From: an uncultured Hyphomicrobiales bacterium
GTDB lineage: Bacteria > Pseudomonadota > Alphaproteobacteria > Rhizobiales > Beijerinckiaceae
Length of the DNA stretch: 54,757 nucleotides
Reading direction: 5' to 3'
Assembly (NCBI GenBank): GCA_903931945.1
Contig: CAIZEI010000160.1
Location: 1 to 54,757 of the forward strand
Made by a program: the position numbers and the translations under genes. The notes beneath the pieces were generated by a model. The model was not told the DNA's origin, ran no database searches, and saw only the letters and a list, made by a program, of their open reading frames with translations. This document shows positions 1 through 9,811 of the stretch, one piece after another (positions within the stretch are counted from its first letter, which is position 1; every line of letters begins with the position of its first letter).

Positions 1-1506
<1,506 letters not shown>

Positions 1507-1537
1507 TCATGCAAAGTGAGCGAAACGGGAGCAAAAG

Positions 1538-1626
1538 CCCTGATCGCCGTCCCTCCGCTGGCGCTAACCAGATCAGGTTCGATGGGTGTGATCTCAGCCA
1601 TTCCCTAGAATGGCACCCCTCGGCTA
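1538..1626 (-). promoter_or_regulatory. TPP riboswitch (THI element) controlling thiC
   Basis: On the minus strand the leader contains the diagnostic thi-box blocks in order: GGGGTGCC, then GGCTGAGATCACACCC, then GAACCTGATCTGGTTAGCGCC, then AGCGGAGGGA. These match the conserved pyrophosphate- and pyrimidine-binding arms of the TPP aptamer. It ends about 85 bases before the thiC start, leaving room for an expression platform that masks the GGAGG site or forms a terminator. I did not resolve which. The exact edges are approximate to a few bases. Confidence 0.95.
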
Positions 1627-1797
1627 TTGCGGACGTTAGAGCGGCGCGAGGCGCTTGGCAAGCCACAGCCAAAATCGGGAGGAGGAGAGGTTTTAGATGT
1701 TGATCAAGAAACGCATCGTCAAAGCCATGTACCCGCACGTCCTGATTCCGGCTACATGGGTATTGGCTCGGATCGATTCGCAAAAGGGCGGAAACCG

Positions 1798-3039
1798 GTG
1801 GATTTCACATTTTTGCATTGCGCTGACCTGCATCTGGGCAGTCCGATGACCGGGCTTGCCCTGAAAGACCCGAAGGTGGCGGAAAAATTTGCGGCCGCAA
1901 GCCGCGAAGCGTTTTGCGAGCTGGTCACACGCGCCATCGACGAGCGCGTCGCCTTTGCCCTCATCGCGGGCGATCTTTATGACGGGGAATGGAACGACAA
2001 CAGCATCGGCCTGTTTTTCAACCGCGAGGCGGGACGGCTCGCGCGCGCGGGAATTCCAATCTATCTCGTCAAGGGCAACCATGACGCGGTGAGCGTTGTC
2101 ACCAAGACCATCCGCCTGCCAGAAACTGTGATGGAATTCTCGACGCGCGCCGCCACGACGCATGAAATCGCGGATTTGCGTGTCGCCATTCACGGGCGCA
2201 GCTTTCCGGAACGCGCGGTGAGCGAGAACTGGGCGGTGGATTTTCCGGCCCCGCATTCCGGCTGGTTCAATATCGGCCTTCTCCACACATCGTGTGAAGG
2301 CAACGCGCAGCACGCGACCTATGCGCCCTGCTCAATCGAGGACCTGCGGGCGCGCGGCTATGATTATTGGGCGCTCGGGCATATCCACCAGTATCAGGAG
2401 CTCCACCGCGACCCGTGGATCGTCTATCCCGGCAATCTTCAGGGCCGCAGTATTCGCGAGACCGGCGAGAAGGGCGGCGTCTTCGTCGATGTCGTTGATG
2501 GCCGCATTGCCGGCGTGCGCCGGATGATTGTCGATCGCGCCCGCTGGGTGGAAGCGTCTGTGGATCTGACGCAGGCGGCGTCTGCGACCGAAGCGGTCGC
2601 AGCCATCAAGTCGAACCTTGACAGGCATCTGGCCAAAATCCACGGCAGGACAGCGGCGATCAGACTGCGCCTGACGGGGCGAACGCATCTGAATGGCGCA
2701 TTGCGCTCCAATCGCGCGCAATGGGAGGCTGACGCGCAGGCGTTGATCGACCATGCGCATGACGACGCCTGGCTGGAAAAATTGAGTCTTGAAACGAACG
2801 AGCCCGAGCAGCCAAAAGCGCTTCCCGATCTCGGCGGCCTCGACCTCGGCGCCATGATGGCGGAACTTGCCGGCGATCCCGGGTTCCGGCGCATGGCGAC
2901 GGAAGCCCTGGCGCCCATCGCAGCCAAACTGCCCGGCGAGGCTGGAGATGGGGAGGTCCCGCTCGCCAGGGATATCGAGACGCTTATGCGCGAGGCCACA
3001 GCGATTGTGCTCACCCGCGCGCAGGACGGAAAATCCTGA
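1798..3039 (+). CDS. SbcD/YhaO-like calcineurin-fold DNA exonuclease
   Basis: Metallophosphoesterase of the DNA-repair exonuclease class (Mre11/SbcD, YhaO subtype), expected to be the nuclease partner of the ATPase encoded next. The two-metal motifs are all visible: ADLHLGSP near the N-terminus, AGDLYDG, KGNHD, LLHTSCEG and GHIHQY. The region after about residue 270 is a helical tail for partner binding by analogy. I chose GTG 1798 because it starts the protein at the first beta strand (VDFTFLHCADLHLG) and has AAGGGCGGA upstream; that gives 413 aa. ATG 1756 would add 14 residues without a convincing ribosome site. The stop is one base before the ATG of the next gene, so the pair is an operon. 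Confidence 0.85.
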   Translation: MDFTFLHCADLHLGSPMTGLALKDPKVAEKFAAASREAFCELVTRAIDERVAFALIAGDLYDGEWNDNSIGLFFNREAGRLARAGIPIYLVKGNHDAVSVVTKTIRLPETVMEFSTRAATTHEIADLRVAIHGRSFPERAVSENWAVDFPAPHSGWFNIGLLHTSCEGNAQHATYAPCSIEDLRARGYDYWALGHIHQYQELHRDPWIVYPGNLQGRSIRETGEKGGVFVDVVDGRIAGVRRMIVDRARWVEASVDLTQAASATEAVAAIKSNLDRHLAKIHGRTAAIRLRLTGRTHLNGALRSNRAQWEADAQALIDHAHDDAWLEKLSLETNEPEQPKALPDLGGLDLGAMMAELAGDPGFRRMATEALAPIAAKLPGEAGDGEVPLARDIETLMREATAIVLTRAQDGKS

Positions 3040-3040
3040 A

Positions 3041-6000
3041 ATGAGGCTCCTGTCACTCCATCTTGAAAAATACGGGGCGTTTGCAGACCGTCTGTTGCAA
3101 TTTCGTCCCGAGCCGCTGGTGCATATTGTTTTTGGGCCCAATGAAACGGGAAAGACCACGGCGCTGCAAGCGGTTCGCGATCTTTTGTTCGGGTTTCCCG
3201 AACGCACGCAGATGGATTTCCGGTTCAAGACAAATGAATTGCGGATCGGCGGCGCGATCGCCGCCAGGGATGGACGGAAACTCGAATTTTCCCGGCGCAA
3301 GGGTCGCGCGCGCACGCTGCTGTCGCCGCAGGGCGGCGACCTGCCGGACGATGCGCTGGCGCCCTTTCTGGGCGCGCTCAATCGCGACGTCTTCGCGCGC
3401 GCCTTTGGCATCGACGCCAGCGCGTTGCGCGCGGGCGCCGAAGATATGCTGAAGAATCGCGGCGCCGCTGGCGAAAGCCTGATGGCGGCCGCATCGGGTC
3501 TGCGCGGCCTCAGCGACTTGCGTAAAACGCTCGATGAGGAAGCAAGCGGCATCTTTACATCCCGCGCGGCAAAAGACCGGCGCTTTTACCAGGCGCTGGA
3601 ACGCCACGAGGCCGCGCGCAAAACCATCAGGGAGCGTGAATTGCGCGGCGCCGACTGGCGCAGGCTGGAGGACGACATTGCGGCGCGCGAGCAACGCCTG
3701 ACCGCCATCAAGGCGCGGCGCGCCGACCTCGATGCAGAGCTCCACCGCATCCGGCGTTTCATGAAGCTCAAGCCGAGAATCGCCGCCATTGACGCAGCCG
3801 CAGTGGCGCTGGATGTCGCAGGCGAGGCGGCGGCGTTGCCGCGGGGCTTCGGAGACGATCTTGGCAAAGCCTTGAGCGACGTGGCGTTTGCTGAACAGCA
3901 GCATGACGAAGCCATTGCAAAGTTGACGCAGGCCTCCAATGAACTTGGCGCAATCGAAATCGACCCAGGCCTGTTGAGTCGCAAGAGCGATATTGACGCG
4001 TTGTTCAGCAGCATTGTCGCCTATCGTTCGGCTGCGCGTGACCGCATCAAGGTGAAGGCGCAGGCTGACGACCTGCACGTCGATGCGCGCGAACTGGCCG
4101 CGAGCCTCGGCTTCGCCGACATCGAGGACATCGCCGCCAATCAACCGGCTGCCGCCGAAATCGCCGCTGTGGCGGCGCTCATTCGCGACGGCGAGAGGCT
4201 CGCCAACGAGCAGCGTGCTCTCGAGGACGCGCAGGCGCGCGAGGATGACGCCCTCGCAAGGATCGATCGCGAGCGTCTGGCGCAAGGCCCACTCGCCGAT
4301 CCCGCGCCGCTTCGGGAAAAGCTGACGGCGCTTGGCGACATCGGCGCGAGCGCGCGCGAACGCGACAGGGAAGCTGCGCGCCTCGCAAGCGACGAGAGGG
4401 CGCTTGAAGAAGACGCCGCGCGGCTATCCCCTTCTGTCCTGAATCTGGACGCCATGGCGCGCGCCGCATTGCCGCAACCGGACATGATCGCCCGGTTTCG
4501 CAAAGAGTTCGAGGACGGCGATTTTGCAGCGCGGACCGCCCGGACTGCTATCGAGACAGCCGGCAAAGAGGTCGAGCGCGCAACAGCCGCCCTTGCGGCG
4601 CTCGCGGGCGGCCGACCGGTCGCCACCGCCGAGCGCATTGAGGCCGCCCGCACGATCCGCGACGCGCACTGGAAAGCATTGCGAGGGACGCTTTTTGGGG
4701 AGCGTGACTCATTATCCGGCGCAGCTTTGCTGGATACGGTTTCGCACTTTGAAGTTTCGACGATGGAGGCCGATCGCCTCGCCGATGAGGCGGCGCGGGA
4801 TGCTGACCGCGTCTCCGAACATCGCAACAGAGCCGAAGAGCGCGCGCGCGCGCTGGAATGCGCGACTGCCGCTGAGCTTCATGCCAAAACCGTGCAACAG
4901 CAACGCGACGCCCTTTCCGCGCGGTGGACCCGATTGTGGTCGTCTGCGGAGGTCGAGCCCACCGCGCCAACCGAAATGGCGGGATGGCTTTCATCGCTTC
5001 GCGCCCTGATCGACCGCCGCTGTGCGCTCGCAGCGCGCAAGGCGACGTATGAGGCTTTGCAACAAAGCCTCCTTGCCTTGTCCACGCCGCTGGAGACGCT
5101 GGCGAGCGAAATGGGACTGTCGGCTATGGCGGGTCTTGACGCCGGGCGCATGGCGACGCGACTTGCCGAACGACTGAAGGTTCTTGACGCCCGATGGGAC
5201 GCCATGCGGGATTTGAACACGCGCCGCGATGAAGCGCGCGCGCGGCGAATGGAGATTGCAACGCGCCTGCAAAAAAACGCCGACGCGCGGGAGAACTGGC
5301 GGACACAGTGGAGCGTCCATATCACCGCCATGGGGCTGCGCGCCGGGATATCGAGCGAGGCCGCAGCTGCGGCGCTGGACGCCTGGAAAAAGGCCCCCGC
5401 GCTGCTACGCGAACGCGCAAGCCTTGTTGATCGCGTTCGCAAGATGGCGCGCGATAACGAACGCTTTGAAGAGCAGACGGGCGCTCTGGTTGCAGAAATC
5501 GCGCCCGATTTTTCAGGGCTTTCCGCGCCGGACGCTGTTGAAGCCTTGCACAAGCTGCTGACGGAGACGAATGCGCGCGACGCCAGCCGCAGACAGATCG
5601 CTCGTCAGAAAGCAGAACTCGAGAAAGCCGTCGAGATTGCTGCGGGGACGCTGAAGAAAGCGCACGCGACCCTTGACGCGCTGGCGGCCAGCGCGCCACC
5701 CGGCGCGGAGCTTGTTTCGCTTTGCACGCAATTGCATGCGCGTGACAAGGCCATGGATGCGCTTGAAAGGGCGCGCGGGGATTTCGCGCTGGTCGCTGAT
5801 GGCGTCGATGAAAACGCCGCGCGCGCGGGACTCGCCGATTTTGATCTGGATCGCGCCAGCGCTGAAATGGACTCGCTGTCGCGCGAGAACGACGCCCTCG
5901 ATCACGAGGCAAAAATCGTCTTTGCCGACCACACGGATCTCATGCGACGCCGCGATGCGCTCTATCACAGCGAAGGCGCTGAGTTCGCCCTTCAGCAAAA

Positions 6001-6520
6001 GCGCAGCGCCGAAGCCGAATTGCGGAGTTTGGCGCGTGACTGGGCTGTTCTGAAAATTGGCGGCCTGATGCTGGAATTCGCGTTGGAGCGTCAGCGCGCG
6101 CAGCGTGCGGACCCCTTGCTTGCGCGCGCCAGCTCGTTTTTCGAAACATTGACCGGCGGAAGCTTTTCGAGCGTCGAGCAACGCTTTGACGACAAGGACG
6201 AACCCTTCCTTGCGGCACGACGCATCGGTGACGAAATCGTCGATATACCGGCCCTGAGCGAAGGCGCACGCGACCAGTTGTTTCTTGCATTGCGTCTTGC
6301 ATATGTCGAGGATTACGCAGCCCGCGCCGAACCCGCGCCATTCATAGCCGACGATATTTTTGCAAGCTTCGACGACGCTCGCACCGGCTTTGCCTTGCAA
6401 ACCCTGGGCGCGCTGTGCGCGCAGACACAGCCGATTATTTTTACGCATCATCGTCACGTGGTCGAAATCGCGCAAAACGTTCTTGGCGATGGCGTCGATG
6501 TGATTGAGTTGGGCGGATAG
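3041..6520 (+). CDS. YhaN-like AAA ATPase, SbcC/Rad50-type
   Basis: A 1159-residue ABC-like ATPase with split nucleotide-binding halves, the SbcC/Rad50 architecture in its YhaN form. The N-terminal half has Walker A GPNETGKTT at residues 32-40. A very long Ala/Glu/Arg-rich coiled coil fills about residues 190-1000. The C-terminal half has a signature-like LSEGARDQLFLALRLAYVEDY and a Walker B FIADDIFASFDD at about 1101-1112. The Asp-Asp in place of Asp-Glu is usual for YhaN proteins. It should tether DNA ends and power the upstream nuclease. Start ATG 3041 follows the upstream stop by one base and gives the family-typical opening MRLLSLHLEKYGAF. Confidence 0.88.
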   Translation: MRLLSLHLEKYGAFADRLLQFRPEPLVHIVFGPNETGKTTALQAVRDLLFGFPERTQMDFRFKTNELRIGGAIAARDGRKLEFSRRKGRARTLLSPQGGDLPDDALAPFLGALNRDVFARAFGIDASALRAGAEDMLKNRGAAGESLMAAASGLRGLSDLRKTLDEEASGIFTSRAAKDRRFYQALERHEAARKTIRERELRGADWRRLEDDIAAREQRLTAIKARRADLDAELHRIRRFMKLKPRIAAIDAAAVALDVAGEAAALPRGFGDDLGKALSDVAFAEQQHDEAIAKLTQASNELGAIEIDPGLLSRKSDIDALFSSIVAYRSAARDRIKVKAQADDLHVDARELAASLGFADIEDIAANQPAAAEIAAVAALIRDGERLANEQRALEDAQAREDDALARIDRERLAQGPLADPAPLREKLTALGDIGASARERDREAARLASDERALEEDAARLSPSVLNLDAMARAALPQPDMIARFRKEFEDGDFAARTARTAIETAGKEVERATAALAALAGGRPVATAERIEAARTIRDAHWKALRGTLFGERDSLSGAALLDTVSHFEVSTMEADRLADEAARDADRVSEHRNRAEERARALECATAAELHAKTVQQQRDALSARWTRLWSSAEVEPTAPTEMAGWLSSLRALIDRRCALAARKATYEALQQSLLALSTPLETLASEMGLSAMAGLDAGRMATRLAERLKVLDARWDAMRDLNTRRDEARARRMEIATRLQKNADARENWRTQWSVHITAMGLRAGISSEAAAAALDAWKKAPALLRERASLVDRVRKMARDNERFEEQTGALVAEIAPDFSGLSAPDAVEALHKLLTETNARDASRRQIARQKAELEKAVEIAAGTLKKAHATLDALAASAPPGAELVSLCTQLHARDKAMDALERARGDFALVADGVDENAARAGLADFDLDRASAEMDSLSRENDALDHEAKIVFADHTDLMRRRDALYHSEGAEFALQQKRSAEAELRSLARDWAVLKIGGLMLEFALERQRAQRADPLLARASSFFETLTGGSFSSVEQRFDDKDEPFLAARRIGDEIVDIPALSEGARDQLFLALRLAYVEDYAARAEPAPFIADDIFASFDDARTGFALQTLGALCAQTQPIIFTHHRHVVEIAQNVLGDGVDVIELGG

Positions 6521-6593
6521 GATCGCCCGCTCAATCAGGTGTCAGATCGATCGCGTCGGCGACGCCAGCTCATTGCCTTGCTTGTCGATCTTT

Positions 6594-7751
6594 TCAACAA
6601 TCGACACCGGTGATTTGCGCAAAACGCCGACGCGACGTCAGCACGTCTGATGATTCCGCCTTCAATCGATTTGCCGTATCGCGCGACACGCCCGGGCGAC
6701 CCGTTTTATGCGACTGGCTGATCATGACGTTGTTATAATCGCCAGCCTTGATCGGAGAATAGCGCGGAGGATTGGCCGCGCTCTGGCATGTCGGCAGACA
6801 TTGCACCAGTGTATCGGGATTAGGCGAGGTAAAGAAGGCGATTGACAAACGCTCCTGCCCGCCCGTGTTCATGGCGCGATGCAGGTTCGACGAATAAAGG
6901 TCATTGGTCCACATGGCGAACATATCGCCAATGTTGATGACGAAAGCGCCATCGACCGGCGGCACGTCGATCCATTCGCCCGCGCAATTGCGCGCCTGCA
7001 ATCCGCCAGCATCGTCTTGCGTGAGCAGAGTGAGACCGCCGTAATCGGTATGCGGCGAAAAACTCCACTGCGCTTTTGCAAGAATTTCAGGCTGGACCGG
7101 TGGATAGTAATTGAGCGCCAGAGTGCCGCCGGGCCGAGCGTAAACGTCGTCGAAAAAGGTTTCGGATAGTTGCAGCGAGAGCGCAAAACAGCGCATCCAA
7201 TCCTGCGACAAGTTTACGCGGGCGCGCATATGCGCCTTCATAAAGGATTCGAAGCCCGGCAGCATTTCAGGCCACTGGCTCGCGCCGACCGTAAAACTAT
7301 CCGCCGCGGCTTCGCCTGTCATCGCCTCGCGGCTCATCATGAAGCGTTCTTTAATGTCGGGCGTTTTGTCGGGATTGGCGGACGGGTCGACCCCGCCTGC
7401 CCCGATAAACCCGCGCCGCGTCGCGCTTTTGCTGGCGTGAACGCGCATTTTCTCCGTCAGTGGAAGGTGGAAGAATTGTTTGCCCCAATCGAGCGCAGCC
7501 GCCAGCTCCGATTTGGCAATACCGTGCCCGACGATCTGAAAAAAGCCGATATCGATGCAAGCTTGCCGCACTTCAGTCGCAATCGCTGCGCGTTCGCGCG
7601 CGCTTCCACCCCCGACGAAGGGCGAAACGTCGATCACCGGAATCGTCTGAACGGCATTGCGGCGCACGCCAAAGCGGCCTTCGGCGTCCGCATACCGATT
7701 GTCAAAGTCGCTGCTTAACTTCAGTTCGGAGGGGTCGACGACCTCAACCAT
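6594..7751 (-). CDS. 2-Oxoglutarate/Fe(II)-dependent oxygenase, isopenicillin-N-synthase-like
   Basis: Soluble non-heme iron oxygenase of the IPNS/2OG-Fe(II) superfamily, 385 aa. The N-terminal DIOX_N region is seen as IPVIDVSPF (37-45) and GFFQIVGHGI. The jelly-roll core supplies the iron triad H234 and D236 (SPHTDYGG) and H291 (SNLHRAMN), with R301-x-S303 (QERLSIAFF) as the 2-oxoglutarate clamp, so it should be active. ATG 7751 has GGGAG about 12 bases upstream. It starts 28 bases after the Rieske oxygenase stop on the same strand, so the two are probably co-transcribed. The substrate cannot be read from the sequence. The last 45 residues, after the conserved core, look unlike the usual family end. 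Confidence 0.9.
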   Translation of the reverse strand: MVEVVDPSELKLSSDFDNRYADAEGRFGVRRNAVQTIPVIDVSPFVGGGSARERAAIATEVRQACIDIGFFQIVGHGIAKSELAAALDWGKQFFHLPLTEKMRVHASKSATRRGFIGAGGVDPSANPDKTPDIKERFMMSREAMTGEAAADSFTVGASQWPEMLPGFESFMKAHMRARVNLSQDWMRCFALSLQLSETFFDDVYARPGGTLALNYYPPVQPEILAKAQWSFSPHTDYGGLTLLTQDDAGGLQARNCAGEWIDVPPVDGAFVINIGDMFAMWTNDLYSSNLHRAMNTGGQERLSIAFFTSPNPDTLVQCLPTCQSAANPPRYSPIKAGDYNNVMISQSHKTGRPGVSRDTANRLKAESSDVLTSRRRFAQITGVDC

Positions 7752-7779
7752 TGCCTTGCTCTCCCGGACGGTTACGTGT

Positions 7780-9141
7780 TCATTGCGCAGCAGGCGCCGA
7801 CTGGCGAGCCGCAATCTCCGCTTCTTCGATGGCGCGGTGCAATTGTTTCACAAGTTCGATAGCAGGCCCATAGCGATCGGAATCGTCCAGCGCGAAACCC
7901 TTGTGATACATTTTACGATAGGCCTGACTGAAGACATGGTGGCGCTGGTGCCAGTCGGGCGCGGTCCAGTCGGTCGGCTCCTCGCAGCTTCCGTAAATAA
8001 TATCCGGCGATGTCTCGCCAAACGTATTCATCGGCGCGCGCCCCGTCTCGACGAGTTTGATCTGCTCTTCGAGTTGCCGGCGCTGGAAAACAATTGGAAT
8101 ATCGGTGCGCCCCAGAATTTCCTGACTGCGATCGACAATATCGCCCTGCGCAACCCACATGATGGCGTCTTGCGCCAGCACATAATCCAGGATGGGCCGA
8201 CCCGCTTCATCGTGCGTTGGCGGCTCGTACCAGGGCACACAATCTTGCGGCGGCGCCGTCACGCCAGGCGGCGCGGCATAGACCTGATAGCAGATGTGCA
8301 GGGTATGCGTGTCGTCGATTGGCACGCGAATCTGGAATTCGCTGCGCGGAGAGCCGGCTTTGCCTGTCTGCGTGTAAAAAGGAAACATCACTGTGGAATG
8401 GCGGTGTGTTTCATCCTTCTCCGCGCCAAGGGCTTTGGCGTAGCGTATGCCTTTCTCGAAGCCGTATTGCGTCGGCGCCACATAGATTTCCTCAATGCCC
8501 ACGCCCCATTTCTTGCGTGTGTGAATGGTATGATCGCCACTGGCGACGCGCGCTTCAAGTTTGCCTTCGCGCTCCAGCATATATTCAAAATAATGGCCAT
8601 GCGCATAAACGCTGTGTGCGGGATCGCCAGTGTTTTCCTGACATTGCAGCCAGTTACAATCGATCACGTTGACGCCGATCTGTTTGACCGCGTTGGGCCA
8701 GACCAGCAAGTCCCACCGCGGCAACGCCGGAGCCGGGAGCGGCCCCATCCACGCGAAGACGAGTCCTCCCAGTTCCTGCACGAGGTATGACTTGAGCCTT
8801 TGCTTCAATTCGGTCTTGTTCGATTCGAGCGGGCGATCGATACATCTGCCATCCCTGGCATAGAGCCAGCCGTGATAGGGGCAGCGCAGGCCTTTCTCAT
8901 CGGGAATGCCGAATTGCATATCGACAAGGCGGTGCAGACATCGATTGCCGATCAGGCCGGGAGCGCCGCTTTTGTCGCGATAAAGGACAAGATCTTCACC
9001 GAGAATCCGCACGGGTCTGACAGGATTGTCAAGCAATTGGGACGCTGGCGCGATGGGTATCCAGTAACGGCGCATCAATTCGCCACAGGGCGTGCCTGGG
9101 CCTACGCGCGTCAAGCGCTCATTGGCTTGCTGGGTGAGCAT
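7780..9141 (-). CDS. Rieske non-heme iron oxygenase, alpha (phthalate-dioxygenase-like)
   Basis: Terminal oxygenase of the aromatic-ring-hydroxylating/demethylating class, 453 aa. The N-terminal Rieske domain binds 2Fe-2S through C68-x-H70 (NRCLHR) and C87-x2-H90 (RCPYHGW). The catalytic domain shows the mononuclear iron motif with D173, H176 and H181 (GDPAHSVYAH). The opening VGPGTPCGELMRRYW resembles phthalate 4,5-dioxygenase type oxygenase subunits. ATG 9141 has an excellent GGAGG site. These enzymes need a reductase or ferredoxin for electrons, and none is encoded nearby. It heads a minus-strand pair with the 2OG oxygenase and is divergent from the cupin/ATPase operon. The substrate is probably an aromatic acid, by family only. 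Confidence 0.9.
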   Translation of the reverse strand: MLTQQANERLTRVGPGTPCGELMRRYWIPIAPASQLLDNPVRPVRILGEDLVLYRDKSGAPGLIGNRCLHRLVDMQFGIPDEKGLRCPYHGWLYARDGRCIDRPLESNKTELKQRLKSYLVQELGGLVFAWMGPLPAPALPRWDLLVWPNAVKQIGVNVIDCNWLQCQENTGDPAHSVYAHGHYFEYMLEREGKLEARVASGDHTIHTRKKWGVGIEEIYVAPTQYGFEKGIRYAKALGAEKDETHRHSTVMFPFYTQTGKAGSPRSEFQIRVPIDDTHTLHICYQVYAAPPGVTAPPQDCVPWYEPPTHDEAGRPILDYVLAQDAIMWVAQGDIVDRSQEILGRTDIPIVFQRRQLEEQIKLVETGRAPMNTFGETSPDIIYGSCEEPTDWTAPDWHQRHHVFSQAYRKMYHKGFALDDSDRYGPAIELVKQLHRAIEEAEIAARQSAPAAQ

Positions 9142-9295
9142 GTCTCGATCCTCCTGCAGGCATGATACGCTATCGCGCGGGGTAACTTCCAGACATTCGT
9201 TCCGGACTCCCGACGCTCGGGTTTTTGTGAACAGCCACTGGACGCGGCGACCCTCCGCGAGCCATAATGGCGCAAGCATCACACGGGAGAAAGAG
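9142..9295. promoter_or_regulatory. Divergent intergenic region of the oxygenase/ATPase island
   Basis: These 154 bases separate the Rieske gene (left) from the first cupin gene (right) and must hold the promoters of both arms, or a shared operator. I see a GGAGG just before 9141 on the minus strand and GGGAGAAAGAG just before 9296 on the plus strand. I see no convincing sigma-70 boxes or palindromic operator. No regulator gene is found in the island. Confidence 0.45.
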
Positions 9296-9811
9296 ATGTC
9301 CGGGGACAGGAAGGCGAGACTCGCCAAAACCAATCATTATGCAGAGTTGCTCGCCTTGCGCGACCGCCAGCGCGAGGAGGCCAAAAACGCCCTCCAGGTG
9401 ATCCGCGACGAGGACTTGCCGACGGAGGTCAATCAGCAGGGCCTGATGCGGTGGTATCTGCATCCGCAGATTCGCGACACTGCGCTTCAGACAATGATAT
9501 TCTTCGAACAGGAAATCCCGCCGGGCAGCCGGACGGGTCGGGTGAAATTTCAGGGCGGGCAGGTGATGATGATTATTGAGGGCGAGGGCTACACCATTCT
9601 GGATGGGGTGCGCCACCCGTGGAAATCGGGCGATGTCGTGAATATTCCGCTGCGCGCGGAGGGCGTCATCGTGCAGCATTTCAATCTCGACAAGAACAAG
9701 CCCGCAAAATTTGTCGCCGCTGAACCGAACTGGTTTGAATGCACCACGGTGGATCGCGGTTCAGGATACGAGCAACTCGAAAACGCGCCGGAGTTCAACC
9801 AGCAATCATGA
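9296..9811 (+). CDS. Cupin-fold protein with degenerate metal site
   Basis: A 171-residue single-cupin protein with a helical N-terminal extension (residues 1-50). The barrel is recognisable from GGQVMMIIEGEGYTILDG, then KSGDVVNIPLRAEGVIVQHFNLD. Compared with its paralogue at 11981, where the corresponding sites read GRHVHQGG and VEHQHFN, this protein reads GRVKFQGG and VIVQHFN. Three of the four candidate ligands are therefore lost (V83, F85, V126) and only H128 is kept. It may be a non-catalytic partner or ligand sensor. The start has GGGAGAAAGAG upstream. Its TGA overlaps the ATG of the ATPase gene (ATGA), so the two are translationally coupled. Confidence 0.85.
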   Translation: MSGDRKARLAKTNHYAELLALRDRQREEAKNALQVIRDEDLPTEVNQQGLMRWYLHPQIRDTALQTMIFFEQEIPPGSRTGRVKFQGGQVMMIIEGEGYTILDGVRHPWKSGDVVNIPLRAEGVIVQHFNLDKNKPAKFVAAEPNWFECTTVDRGSGYEQLENAPEFNQQS

